A DNA stretch of 64,000 nucleotides from an uncultured Flavobacteriaceae bacterium (GTDB taxonomy: Bacteria > Bacteroidota > Bacteroidia > Flavobacteriales > Flavobacteriaceae), in the NCBI GenBank assembly GCA_947503005.1, contig CANNCA010000005.1:248001-312000 (forward strand), given 5' to 3'. Positions 55,578-64,000 of this stretch are shown piece after piece. Below the pieces are notes generated by a model, which saw only the letters and a list, made by a program, of their open reading frames with translations, had not been told where the DNA came from and did not search any database. The translations under genes were made by a program, and so were the position numbers. How positions within the stretch are numbered: position 1 is the stretch's first letter; the number at the start of each line of letters is the position of its first letter.

Positions 55578-58328
55578 TTATGACTTTAAATTGCCTGCAG
55601 GATAGCTAAATTTATAGGTGCCCGACCCCAATTCCAATTGTACTCCGTCAGCGGTTTGTTGCATCTCAGATTTTGGCTTTCTACCGTTTAACATAACATT
55701 TTCCAGCTTAGTTTCAGGTAACGTAACCGTGCCCGTCGTATTAGCAGGAATAACAACTTCGTAGTGAAACATATCGTCCTTGATTTCCCAGCTGGATTTT
55801 ATTTTCCCGTAACCGGATAAAAATTCCGCTTTGGCAGAAGTTAATCCCCCTCCAGGATGTGGGTCAAAAATAATATGCTTGTAACCTGGGTTTTCAGGAT
55901 CAATGTTCAATCCTCCGATATAATTATACATCCATTCACCAACGGCACCGTACGAATAGTGGTTGAAACTGTTCATACCTTCAATGATGGTACCGTCTGG
56001 TTTTTGAGTATCCCAGCGCTCCCAAATGGTGGTAGCGCCCATAGTAATCGGATAGAGCCATGAGGGAAATTCCTTTCGGTTTAGCAACATAAAGGCCAAA
56101 TCATCACGACCTATTTTGGATAAGGTGGTACAGAGTAGGGGAGTACCCAAGAAACCTGTGGTCAGATGTCCGAATTTCTCCACATCTTGTGCAAAATATG
56201 AGCCTGTTTTTTCGATGAGGTTTTCAGGAATTAAATCAAATGAAAGTGCCAAGGCATAGGCCGTTTGGGTGTGTGATACCAACCTTCCGTTTGGCGTAAT
56301 ATATTCCTTTATAAAGGCTTCCTTGATATTTTTGGCTAAGGCTTTATATTTTTCAACATCTTCTGCCTTCCCTAGAATACCTGCTATTTTCCCCAACAGT
56401 GTTGTAGAATAGTAGGCGTAAGCCGTAGCAATGAGGTCTTTTTCGGTAACAGAACCATTGTACGCAGGATTGTTGGCATCAAAGGCGAGCCAGTCGCCCC
56501 AATGCCAATGCTTGTTATTGTTCCATAAATAATCATTGCCCGACTCTTTGGCCATATAGTCGACCCAGCCCTTCATGCTGCTATATTGTTCTTCTAAAAT
56601 TCGCTTGTCTCCATAAGACTGGTATACCGTCCAAGGTATGATTACCGCTGCATCGGCCCAACCTGTGGCACCTCCCTTGGCCGCAACCCCTTGCGCTCCC
56701 GTTAGAATATCTGGAATCACATTAGGGACCAACCCATTCTCATGCTGGTCTGCCGCCAAATCTTTTAACCATTTGGTATAGAAGGCAGCGACGTCGAAAT
56801 TATAGGCCGCTGTCATGCTAAACACTTGGGCATCACCTGTCCATCCGGCGCGTTCGTCACGTTGCGGACAATCGGTAGGAATATCCAAAAAATTATCCTT
56901 TTGTCCCCATTGAATATTGCTTTGCAATTGATTTATCATAGGGTCTGATGTGGTAAAATTTCCAGTAGGTTTTATATCGGAATGGATGACGATTCCAGTA
57001 ATGTCATCAAGACTCAACTCGCCCGGATAATCGATAACCTGAATGTACCGAAAGCCATGATTAGTGAAATGGGGCTCAAAGATTTCTTCGCCTCCACCTT
57101 TTAAGATGTAGGTGTCCGTAGCTTTTGCCGCGCGAAGATTGGTAGTATAAAAGTTACCCTCTTTATCCAAAACTTCAGCAAATTTTAAAGTGACTTTATC
57201 TCCGGCTTTTCCATTTATTCTCATACGTGCCAAGCCTACGATATTCTGACCTAGATCCAAAACGATCTCCCCTTTTGGTGTCGTAATCAATTCCTTAGGC
57301 TTGATTTCTTCAATGGCTTTAACGGGTGGCCCTTGTGGAGCTACAAGAATTTCTTTCGAATGTTCTAAGATTTCGACCTTTGTCCATTGGTCGTCCAGAA
57401 ATCCGCTTTCGGCCCAGCCGTCCATCTCCAAACGGGCATCATATATTTCGCCATTGTACATGTCGGATTCCAAAATAGGTCCATAAGAAGCTTTCCAATC
57501 TCCATTGCTTACAATAGTTTCGCTTGTGCCATCGGCATAGTTGATTTTCAATTGTACCAAAAGCGCCAATTGCTTCCCGTAAAAGGCATAGTCTCCCTTC
57601 CAACCGATATTGCCGCGGTACCAACCATCGCCAACGATAGCCCCGATGGCATTGTTCGTTTGAAGCATATTCGTTACATCGTAGGTCTGATATTGCAGTC
57701 TTTTGTTATAGGTCGTATAGCCCGGAGTAAAAAGGTCGTTACCAACCTTTTTTCCATTCAGGTATAATTCATAGAGGCCTAATGCGGTAACCTGCACTTC
57801 AGCAGATTTTATCGATTTTTTAGTTTGGAATTCGGTTCTGAAATATTGGGCCGGGTGTGATTTCTTTTCGGTCGTAATGTCATCCATGGCAATATAAGAG
57901 GCCGTCCAAAGGGAGTTGTCCAAAATACCCATTTCCCAAAAAGCAGGAGCACTCCATGAAGAGGCTCTGTTCTTATTGTTCCAAACTCGGACTTGCCAAT
58001 ACACCCGTTGCATAGATTTGAGGGCAGGTCCACCATAAACTATATTTACAGATTCATCACTTTCTATCTTGCCTGAAGACCAGATAAGATCTTGTCCGAT
58101 CTGTAGTTTCTTCTTTGAATCGGCCACACGTATTTCATAGGCCGATTGCATCCAATTTTGGCTATCGGTTTGAATTTGCCAGCTTAATCGAGGTTTTTCG
58201 ACATCGATGCCGATGGGGTTTTCATGATATTCACAGACAAGCTTGACGACTTCATCTTTTTTCAAGGAGAAAGATGTTGTTAGTGTCAGGCCCAATAGTA
58301 GAAATCCGAATTGTATTGCTTTTTTCAT
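55578..58328 (-). CDS. alpha-L-rhamnosidase (GH78)
   Basis: A 916-residue secreted glycoside hydrolase removing alpha-L-rhamnose by inversion. The start at 58328 (MKKAIQFGFLLLGLTL) gives a normal signal peptide; an ATG at 58343 is also possible. Domains: N-terminal beta sandwich (PRLSWQIQTDSQNWMQSAYEI), rhamnosidase N domain (YFRTEFQTKKSIKSAEVQVTALGLYELYLNGKKVG), (alpha/alpha)6 barrel with the family catalytic block DIPTDCPQRDERAGWTGDAQ around residue 490, and C-terminal beta domain. The gene has its own promoter with site D and is separated from susD by a strong terminator. Confidence 0.95.
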   Translation of the reverse strand: MKKAIQFGFLLLGLTLTTSFSLKKDEVVKLVCEYHENPIGIDVEKPRLSWQIQTDSQNWMQSAYEIRVADSKKKLQIGQDLIWSSGKIESDESVNIVYGGPALKSMQRVYWQVRVWNNKNRASSWSAPAFWEMGILDNSLWTASYIAMDDITTEKKSHPAQYFRTEFQTKKSIKSAEVQVTALGLYELYLNGKKVGNDLFTPGYTTYNKRLQYQTYDVTNMLQTNNAIGAIVGDGWYRGNIGWKGDYAFYGKQLALLVQLKINYADGTSETIVSNGDWKASYGPILESDMYNGEIYDARLEMDGWAESGFLDDQWTKVEILEHSKEILVAPQGPPVKAIEEIKPKELITTPKGEIVLDLGQNIVGLARMRINGKAGDKVTLKFAEVLDKEGNFYTTNLRAAKATDTYILKGGGEEIFEPHFTNHGFRYIQVIDYPGELSLDDITGIVIHSDIKPTGNFTTSDPMINQLQSNIQWGQKDNFLDIPTDCPQRDERAGWTGDAQVFSMTAAYNFDVAAFYTKWLKDLAADQHENGLVPNVIPDILTGAQGVAAKGGATGWADAAVIIPWTVYQSYGDKRILEEQYSSMKGWVDYMAKESGNDYLWNNNKHWHWGDWLAFDANNPAYNGSVTEKDLIATAYAYYSTTLLGKIAGILGKAEDVEKYKALAKNIKEAFIKEYITPNGRLVSHTQTAYALALSFDLIPENLIEKTGSYFAQDVEKFGHLTTGFLGTPLLCTTLSKIGRDDLAFMLLNRKEFPSWLYPITMGATTIWERWDTQKPDGTIIEGMNSFNHYSYGAVGEWMYNYIGGLNIDPENPGYKHIIFDPHPGGGLTSAKAEFLSGYGKIKSSWEIKDDMFHYEVVIPANTTGTVTLPETKLENVMLNGRKPKSEMQQTADGVQLELGSGTYKFSYPAGNLKS

Positions 58329-58360
58329 GAAATATTTATTCATATGCTCATTACCTTGCC

Positions 58361-58407
58361 TAAAAATAGCCTTCGAGATTAGTTAATGTGTCCTGTACCA
58401 TACTGCT
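58361..58407 (-). promoter_or_regulatory. site D: shared repeat motif and -7 element, GH78 gene
   Basis: On the minus strand AGCAGTATGGTACAGGAC (58407 to 58390) is the weakest copy of the motif. Even so, 22 nt from its last base lies TATTTTTA (58368-58361), one mismatch from TAnnTTTG. The rhamnosidase start follows at 58343 or 58328. Confidence 0.6.
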
Positions 58408-58436
58408 TTCCAAAGATCTGGCAACATCAATAAAAT

Positions 58437-58470
58437 AAAAATGGGGTAAACATATCGTTTACCCCATTTT
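58437..58470 (-). terminator. strong hairpin terminator after susD
   Basis: A perfect 14-bp stem AAAATGGGGTAAAC / GTTTACCCCATTTT (58438-58451 and 58457-58470) with a five-base loop lies 73 nt beyond the susD stop. On the minus strand the stem ends in a T-rich tail. It separates the susCD transcript from the GH78 promoter. Confidence 0.8.
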
Positions 58471-58542
58471 CAAAACTAACTCAACAAACTCAAGAGCTTA
58501 AATTCCAAAGAGGAATATAACCTTCAAGATTTTTTTTACGCC

Positions 58543-60111
58543 TTATCTATACCCATTATTGGTTGGGTCTGACTCCAACAACGCCGGGTTTTGTTCCAAT
58601 TCTCGTAACGGAATCGGTAACAATACATGATAGGGTCTAATATTAACATTGGGTTCCCAGAAGCGATATTCTAAATTTTGAACCACGTCCAATAAAATAC
58701 CCCAACGAATCAAATCATATCGTCTATGGGCTTCCGCAGCTAATTCCCACTTTCGCTCATCGTAAATAGCTTCCCTGAACTCTTGTTGGCTTAATCCTAC
58801 AAGTTCCCATTCGGCTTGGGTTTCATAGGCGCGCTGTCGTATCGGGTGAATATACTGATAAGCGTTAGCCGGGCCGTTCAGTTCATTTTCACACTCAGCG
58901 GCCATCAAATACACATCGCCCATGCGAAAAACCAGTCGATTGTCTTCATGATTGAAGCGAGGTGAGGTATCCAAATCCAAATTCCAAAATTTCGGCATAT
59001 AGGGAAAATTCAATTCGAAACCCAAATAAGTGTCTGCAATGTTCAATGGTCTTCTTAAATCATTCAATGGGAATTTTTCGGCAAAATCTTTTGATGCTAC
59101 TTGTAAGCCAGTGCCGTTAAAAGCTTGGCCCAGTGAGCTCAATGAATCCCTAAGGGCACCCCTTTCATCGGAGTTTTTCGGCTCATCCCTTAACCGTGGG
59201 TTAAACATACTTGGTCTCCAACTGTTATTACCAGCAAAGGCCCTGCCTGGAAATGCAGGGTCAAATTGACTATTTATATCCCTTGCAAAATCTAAAGACC
59301 AAATAATTTCAGCATTATATTCATTTAACGGATCAAAAACTTCCGCATAGGTAGGCAATAAAGTATGAGGTGACTCATTCATAATTTGCAAGCATTTGCT
59401 CAAACCGGCCTGCCAATTTTGTTGCTTCATATAAATTTTCGCCTCAATTATGGCGGCTGCCCATTTGGTCGCGCGCCCTCTTTGATCGTCAGCATATGAA
59501 TCTGGCAAATTAGCTTGGGCAAATTGCAAATCAGCTATTACACCATCTAAGATTATAGCTTCATCTGTTCTTCCTAAGGCCCCAACTTCTTCAAGAGACA
59601 ATGCTTCTGTGTAGTAAGGCGCATCACTCCAAAGATTGGTAATATGCCAATAACATAAGGCACGTAAAAATGTGGCTTCTGCAATAACCTCTGTACGTAC
59701 TTCTTCAAGTATGGCTTCATTATCCGTTACTCTATCTATAATAAAATTTGAGTTAAAGACTACTCTGTACAAATCTTTCCAAGTATCAGACACACTCATT
59801 TTTTGTACGGATACATCGGCCAAGGCTTCATCCAATGTATAAGCGCCAATAGGTTGCACAAAATTTGCAGGACGGTTCGGTTCTATGATATCGGCACCAT
59901 TGTCATAAAAATGATCAAGGCCTACCTGACCATAAATAGAATTGTTCTTTAAAATGGCATACGTACCCTGTATGGCTTGTCTTGCATCATTATCCGATGC
60001 AAAAAACGTTTCAGGAGCAACAATTGCTCTTGGGTCTTCTTCTAAAAACTTTTCGCATCCAAAAAAGGAGAATACTACGAAGATGTATAAAAATATATTC
60101 TTTGTTTTCAT
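58543..60111 (-). CDS. susD: SusD/RagB family glycan-binding lipoprotein
   Basis: A 522-residue outer-membrane lipoprotein (lipobox FFGC, Cys19) that sits as a lid on the SusC pore and binds the oligosaccharide. Typical features: EKFLEEDPRAIVAPETFF after the lipid anchor, TPR-like helices (ATFLRALCYWHITNLWSDAPYY), and the C-terminal RGALRDS-type and YDERKWELAAEAHRRYDLIRWG blocks. It starts 12 nt after the susC stop. In this locus the ligand is expected to be a sulfated rhamnose-uronate oligosaccharide. Confidence 0.95.
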   Translation of the reverse strand: MKTKNIFLYIFVVFSFFGCEKFLEEDPRAIVAPETFFASDNDARQAIQGTYAILKNNSIYGQVGLDHFYDNGADIIEPNRPANFVQPIGAYTLDEALADVSVQKMSVSDTWKDLYRVVFNSNFIIDRVTDNEAILEEVRTEVIAEATFLRALCYWHITNLWSDAPYYTEALSLEEVGALGRTDEAIILDGVIADLQFAQANLPDSYADDQRGRATKWAAAIIEAKIYMKQQNWQAGLSKCLQIMNESPHTLLPTYAEVFDPLNEYNAEIIWSLDFARDINSQFDPAFPGRAFAGNNSWRPSMFNPRLRDEPKNSDERGALRDSLSSLGQAFNGTGLQVASKDFAEKFPLNDLRRPLNIADTYLGFELNFPYMPKFWNLDLDTSPRFNHEDNRLVFRMGDVYLMAAECENELNGPANAYQYIHPIRQRAYETQAEWELVGLSQQEFREAIYDERKWELAAEAHRRYDLIRWGILLDVVQNLEYRFWEPNVNIRPYHVLLPIPLRELEQNPALLESDPTNNGYR

Positions 60112-60123
60112 ATCTAATTTTTT

Positions 60124-63100
60124 TTAAAAAGTTAGGTTTAGACCAATTGTAATAATCCGAGGATTAGGATAGTTCGCATCTAAAAATCCAAGCGCTATAT
60201 TGCCAAATTGATTATTACCTTCGTTAAAGTTATTGGCCTCAGGTTCGATCAATCTTGTTTTGGAGAACAACAACAAGTTACTACCGTTTAAATATATAGT
60301 CACATTTTTGACTCCGTCCAAGCCCATTTTGTCGGTAGGAAAGTTATAAGCCAATCGTACCGCCTTAAGACGGATGTGTGAACCATCCTCTACATATTCT
60401 GAATTAATAGGTGTATTGGTTACAGAATCACTTCCTGCCCTTGGTATATTAGAGGTAGGATTATCTGGAGTCCAACGATCTCGTAAATCCCCGAATTTTA
60501 TGGTCTCGCCACGATTGAAATAGTGATTTCGCATTCTTAAGTTAAACACCTCATTGCCAGTCGTACCTTGAAAGAAAAAAGAAAAATCAAGATTCTTGTA
60601 CGAAAATGAGTTTTCGAACCCGAAAATCAAATCAGGAAAGGGACTACCTAATACAACATTGTCTTCGGTCGAGATAATACCATCGCCGTTCAAATCCTCA
60701 AATCTTGACCCACCAACGGTTTGAGATGTTAAACCAGAAGCATCGATTTCCGCTTGACTCTTCCAAGTACCTAAATAATTTACTCCCGTATAAACAGGAA
60801 CCGATTCACCGACGATCAATCGCGTATTGCCCGAACCTATAATAGGGTCTACAACAACATCTATGAATTCTTGACCACCTAGATCTAATATTTTATTCTT
60901 ATTTGCTGCCAATGTCAAGGTGGTATTCCAATTAAAGTTTTCATTGGATATGTTGGTTGAATTAACCAATAATTCCCATCCTTTGTTTTCAAGTGCGCCC
61001 ACATTTTGCAATTGGCTTGTAAAACCGGTCTGTCTGGGTATGGTTACATCTAAAAGTAAATCATTGGTCTCTTTTTGATAATAGTTAAATTCCGTGAAGA
61101 GCCTGCCACCGAACAGTGATGCTTCCAAAGCGATATCCAATGAGGTTGTGGTTTCCCATTGTAGGTTTGGATTTGAAGGTCTACCCAATGTTCTTCCAGG
61201 CACCTCGGCACCATTAAGTGTCGTGTTCGCATCCGTTAGTACCCCAAACGTTCTATAAGGCCCGATAGCCTGATTACCAGACTTACCCCAACTGGCCCTT
61301 AACTTTAGATCTGAGAATAAACTCTGATCTTGCATAAAGTTTTCTTCGCTGATTTTCCAGGCCGCTGCTACCGAAGGATAGAATTCATACTTATTTCCTG
61401 GTGCAAAGACAGAACTACCATCTGTTCGACCTACCAAGGTCAATAGATATTTGTCTTTATAGTCGTAATTAATCCTTCCAAAAAACGAAGCGATTTGAAA
61501 TCCGTTATAGTCACTACTTACGACAGATCGAATTGGATCTGAATTACCTAAACTATTAAAACCAGTGGCGTCACTAGTAATGCCAAATGCCTCTGCCTCT
61601 GTAATTTCAGTTTCTACTTTTTGAAAAGAAGCACCGCCAAGAACGGTCAAGCTATGATTTTCACCAAAATCAGTATTGTACTGAATAGTGTTTTCATTGT
61701 TCCAACCAACCCCTGCTACGGTTCTAACACTTGCGTTTCCGCCATCGGTTACTCCTATGGCAAGATTACCAGGTAACTGACTGGAATTGAATATGTTTCG
61801 TTTAACATTATTGAATTCTGGGCTGAAAGTAGAACGAATGGTCCAAGCGGGTGTTGGTTTGTATTCTAAATATATCGTACCCAATAAATTATTGGTAAAG
61901 GTCCCACCTTTATTCAGCTCGAAATTGGCAAGCGGATTACTAAATGGCGAACCAACGACATCATTAAACCCGTTGAATGTGCCATCATCATTGAATGCGG
62001 GTTGTGTGCTCAAGGTTCCAAAGGCATTGCCACCAAAAGAGGTAAGCCCACGGTTATTTTTAAGTCTCGAGTAATTGATACGAAAACCAGCTTTCAATTT
62101 ATCACTTAGATTTATATCTAAATTTGATCGAAAAATGAACTTTTCAATACCCGTACTTTTTACAATACCTTCTTGATTAAAGTAGTTTATAGAATTGTAA
62201 TAGTTCACATTTTCTGACGCTCCTGAAATAGATACATCCGCATTATAAATTGGAGCGGGCCCCGTCGTTAAGTCAACCCAATCATTATCAGGGTAGGTAG
62301 ATGGGTCATCTGGGAATGGTAACGCCACACCTCTAAATTCAGCATGTTCATTCGTAAAAGCAATTTGTTCTTCTCGAGTTAATACATCAGGCAATTCAGG
62401 CAACATTTGCATACTGGTGAATACATTGACACTCACTTCAGGTTTTCCGGTTCCCGTACCGCGACCACTTTTGGTCGTAACCAAGACCACACCGTTGGCA
62501 CCTCTAGAACCATAAATTGCAATGGAAGATGCGTCTTTTAAGATTTCAATGGATTGAATATCACTAGGGTTGATATTGTTCAAGTTGAAATTGGTTCCAA
62601 CCACAATACCATCAATTACGAACAATGGTTCATTACTACCCGTAATAGAATTACCACCCCTTACTCGAATGGCGGTTCCTGCTCCTGGCGCACCACTTGA
62701 TTGAGTCACCTGAACACCCGCGGCTCTACCTTGAAGTACCTGATCAACTCTTGAAGCGGGTACTTGAGTAATATCTTCGGAACTTACGGATGATACAGAA
62801 CCTGTAAGATCTTTTTTGGTTGTGGTACCATAGCCAATGACAACCACTTCATCAAGTGCGTTGTCTGTTTCTAAAACTACATTGATTTGGTTTTGAGTGC
62901 CTACTACTATTTCTTTAGTGGCAAAACCAATGTAAGAAAATTGTAAGGTATCGTCTGCTCCCGCTTCAATGGTATAATTTCCATCGAAGTCTGTGCTCAC
63001 ACCTTGAGTGGTACCTTTTATGACCACTGAAGCCCCAGGTAATGGCCCTTCACTATCGGATACCGTACCCGTAACGGTTTGCTGAGACCATGCAGCCATG

Positions 63101-63171
63101 CAGCTGAATGCCAGCAACAAAGTCAGGCACTGTGTCCAGAGTTTGTTTGAAGTTGATTTTGTTTTTTTCAT
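60124..63171 (-). CDS. susC: SusC/RagA family TonB-linked outer membrane transporter
   Basis: A 1015-residue TonB-dependent importer of oligosaccharides. After the signal peptide (ending near AAWSQ) comes a carboxypeptidase-like beta domain (VTGTVSDSEGPLPGASVVIK), then the plug with VVIGYGTTTKKDLTGSVSSV, PASRVDQVLQGRAAGVQV and IRVRGGNSITGSNEPLFVID, and finally the 22-strand barrel ending in NPRIITIGLNLTF with a terminal Phe. The gene is transcribed from a promoter carrying four tandem 10-bp repeats (site E) and is followed by susD. Confidence 0.97.
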   Translation of the reverse strand: MKKTKSTSNKLWTQCLTLLLAFSCMAAWSQQTVTGTVSDSEGPLPGASVVIKGTTQGVSTDFDGNYTIEAGADDTLQFSYIGFATKEIVVGTQNQINVVLETDNALDEVVVIGYGTTTKKDLTGSVSSVSSEDITQVPASRVDQVLQGRAAGVQVTQSSGAPGAGTAIRVRGGNSITGSNEPLFVIDGIVVGTNFNLNNINPSDIQSIEILKDASSIAIYGSRGANGVVLVTTKSGRGTGTGKPEVSVNVFTSMQMLPELPDVLTREEQIAFTNEHAEFRGVALPFPDDPSTYPDNDWVDLTTGPAPIYNADVSISGASENVNYYNSINYFNQEGIVKSTGIEKFIFRSNLDINLSDKLKAGFRINYSRLKNNRGLTSFGGNAFGTLSTQPAFNDDGTFNGFNDVVGSPFSNPLANFELNKGGTFTNNLLGTIYLEYKPTPAWTIRSTFSPEFNNVKRNIFNSSQLPGNLAIGVTDGGNASVRTVAGVGWNNENTIQYNTDFGENHSLTVLGGASFQKVETEITEAEAFGITSDATGFNSLGNSDPIRSVVSSDYNGFQIASFFGRINYDYKDKYLLTLVGRTDGSSVFAPGNKYEFYPSVAAAWKISEENFMQDQSLFSDLKLRASWGKSGNQAIGPYRTFGVLTDANTTLNGAEVPGRTLGRPSNPNLQWETTTSLDIALEASLFGGRLFTEFNYYQKETNDLLLDVTIPRQTGFTSQLQNVGALENKGWELLVNSTNISNENFNWNTTLTLAANKNKILDLGGQEFIDVVVDPIIGSGNTRLIVGESVPVYTGVNYLGTWKSQAEIDASGLTSQTVGGSRFEDLNGDGIISTEDNVVLGSPFPDLIFGFENSFSYKNLDFSFFFQGTTGNEVFNLRMRNHYFNRGETIKFGDLRDRWTPDNPTSNIPRAGSDSVTNTPINSEYVEDGSHIRLKAVRLAYNFPTDKMGLDGVKNVTIYLNGSNLLLFSKTRLIEPEANNFNEGNNQFGNIALGFLDANYPNPRIITIGLNLTF

Positions 63172-63212
63172 ACAGTTGTTTATTTAATGATTGAGTTATC
63201 GTTGAATATGGT

Positions 63213-63279
63213 CAAAAATATTGGAGTCCGTTTACATGTTCATCCTGCACTGTACTGTACTATCCTGTACTGTCCTGTA
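63213..63279 (-). promoter_or_regulatory. site E: tandem repeat motif and -7 element, susCD promoter
   Basis: On the minus strand two motif copies stand head to tail: TACAGGACAGTACAGGAT (63279 to 63262) and TACAGTACAGTGCAGGAT (63259 to 63242), 20 nt apart, so together they form four 10-bp repeats. The -7 element TATTTTTG (63220-63213), a perfect TAnnTTTG, begins 22 nt after the last T of the nearer copy. No -33 TTG is present between them. Confidence 0.82.
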
Positions 63280-63377
63280 CTTAATAATTTTGGTGAAATT
63301 TTTCTGATTTCTCATGATTAGTGGATGGCTTCATTTCTCATTTACCAGCATAAATAGCATCTCAAATTGAGATACCT

Positions 63378-63424
63378 AACACGACAGAGCAGGATACCTT
63401 AATTTATTCATAGTGGTATTTTAG
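63378..63424 (+). promoter_or_regulatory. site F: shared repeat motif and -7 element, GH3 gene
   Basis: AACACGACAGAGCAGGAT (63378-63395) is followed, 22 nt from its last T, by TATTTTAG (63417-63424), one mismatch from TAnnTTTG. The GH3 start codon lies 22 nt beyond. Confidence 0.68.
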
Positions 63425-63445
63425 TCCACAAATGAATTATTGAAA

Positions 63446-64000
63446 ATGAAGAACAAAATTTTAACCCTAATAGTGGCGCTAATTTCTTTAGTTGCTGGTT
63501 ATGCTCAAAAGGGAAAGATGCCCTTTCAAGATAAATTCCTTAGCATAGATAAAAGGGTAGAAGATCTGTTGCCCAGAATGTCTCTTGAAGAAAAAGTGGC
63601 ACAGATGCGTATTTTTCATGCCAATATTGGAGTAGAGGCAGACGAAAAAGGAAGACTGAAACTTTCCGATAAGGTCATAGAAAAATTAAAATTGGGTATA
63701 GCGGGTATAAAAAACCCAGGGGAACATATTTCCCCTCTAGCTGCTGCCAAGCTAAACAACGAATTACAAAAGTATATTATCAAAAGTAACCGATGGGGTA
63801 TTCCAGCTTTGTTTGTTACGGAGTCCTATAATGGTGTTGACGCTGAGGGATGTACCAAATTTGGTCGACCGATTACCTCGGCGGCGTCTTTCAATCCACA
63901 ATTGGTAAATCGAATTTGGGATGTTGTCGGTCGAGAGGCCCGTTTACGCGGTATGCATATGTGCCATTCCCCGGAAGCCGATATCGTCCGAGATCCACGT
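63446..64000 (+). CDS. glycoside hydrolase family 3 protein (3' end outside window)
   Basis: The frame from ATG 63446 is open for 185 codons to the window edge. A signal peptide ends near GYAQ. The following RVEDLLPRMSLEEKVAQMRIF, RWGIPALFVTESYNGVDAEG and CHSPEADIVRDPR blocks are typical of the GH3 N-terminal TIM barrel (beta-glucosidase/beta-xylosidase type). The catalytic Asp loop lies beyond the edge. In an ulvan setting a beta-xylosidase or beta-glucuronidase-like activity would fit; the specificity is not readable. It is divergent from susC. Confidence 0.88.
   Translation, partial: MKNKILTLIVALISLVAGYAQKGKMPFQDKFLSIDKRVEDLLPRMSLEEKVAQMRIFHANIGVEADEKGRLKLSDKVIEKLKLGIAGIKNPGEHISPLAAAKLNNELQKYIIKSNRWGIPALFVTESYNGVDAEGCTKFGRPITSAASFNPQLVNRIWDVVGREARLRGMHMCHSPEADIVRDPR

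Noticed and set aside
1-64000. CRISPR arrays, rRNA genes, prophage or complete insertion sequences
   Set aside because: I saw no regularly spaced repeats, rRNA sequence, transposase or phage structural genes.

Overview
The window looks like a chromosome segment of a marine flavobacterium (Bacteroidota; Zobellia/Maribacter/Formosa-like). Reasons: low G+C, TAnnTTTG-type -7 promoter elements, many lipoproteins, a SusC/SusD pair, MoxR and SurA-type genes in the order usual for Flavobacteriia, a zeaxanthin-type carotenoid operon, and a set of sulfatases and rhamnosidases of the kind used on sulfated algal polysaccharide. All calls come from reading the sequence and from family knowledge; no database was searched.

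Layout. 1-8.3 kb (mostly minus): housekeeping and small genes (truncated carboxypeptidase-regulatory-domain protein, M23 lipoprotein, membrane-anchored AraC regulator, RluF-type pseudouridine synthase, DinB, Crp/Fnr regulator, SRPBCC protein, beta-lactamase-fold lipoprotein). 8.4-14.8 kb (plus): PpiC-like lipoprotein, SurA-like isomerase, MoxR ATPase, aconitase, and a thioredoxin-fold protein lacking its CxxC. 14.8-18.5 kb (minus): carotenoid operon merR-crtI-crtB-crtZ, the regulator carrying a cobalamin-binding-like domain. 18.7-22.4 kb (minus): tRNA-Leu(GAG) and a sulfite dehydrogenase operon (Mo subunit, cytochrome c, rhodanese lipoprotein, fatty acid hydroxylase). 22.7-25.1 kb: an orphan lipoprotein, then about 1.3 kb of decayed DNA with an ssb remnant. 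25.1-31.7 kb: a LacI regulator divergent from a five-gene cluster for an unidentified four-carbon sugar acid.

31.7-64 kb is a polysaccharide utilisation region that best fits ulvan (sulfated rhamnose plus uronic acid). It contains a complete L-rhamnose operon (aldolase/dehydrogenase fusion, isomerase, kinase, lactate oxidase-type enzyme, an NCS1-type permease, a sulfatase); a divergent GntR regulator; kduI for unsaturated uronate; a DUF4861 lipoprotein; a sulfatase-GH78 fusion; three more sulfatases; a secreted protein with a nucleoside-hydrolase-like domain; a GH78 rhamnosidase; susC/susD; and the start of a GH3 gene. The polysaccharide lyase and GH105 expected for ulvan are not in the window and may lie beyond the right edge.

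The main finding is a shared operator. Six promoters of this region (rhamnose operon, kduI operon, sulfatase-GH78 operon, GH78 gene, susCD, GH3) carry a direct-repeat motif close to TACAGGACAGTACAGGAT. In every case it points the same way relative to the gene, and the last base of the AGGAT core lies exactly 22 nt before the first base of a TAnnTTTG-like -7 element. The susC promoter has two copies in tandem, forming four 10-bp repeats. This defines a candidate regulon joining polymer uptake, desulfation, glycoside cleavage and monosaccharide catabolism.
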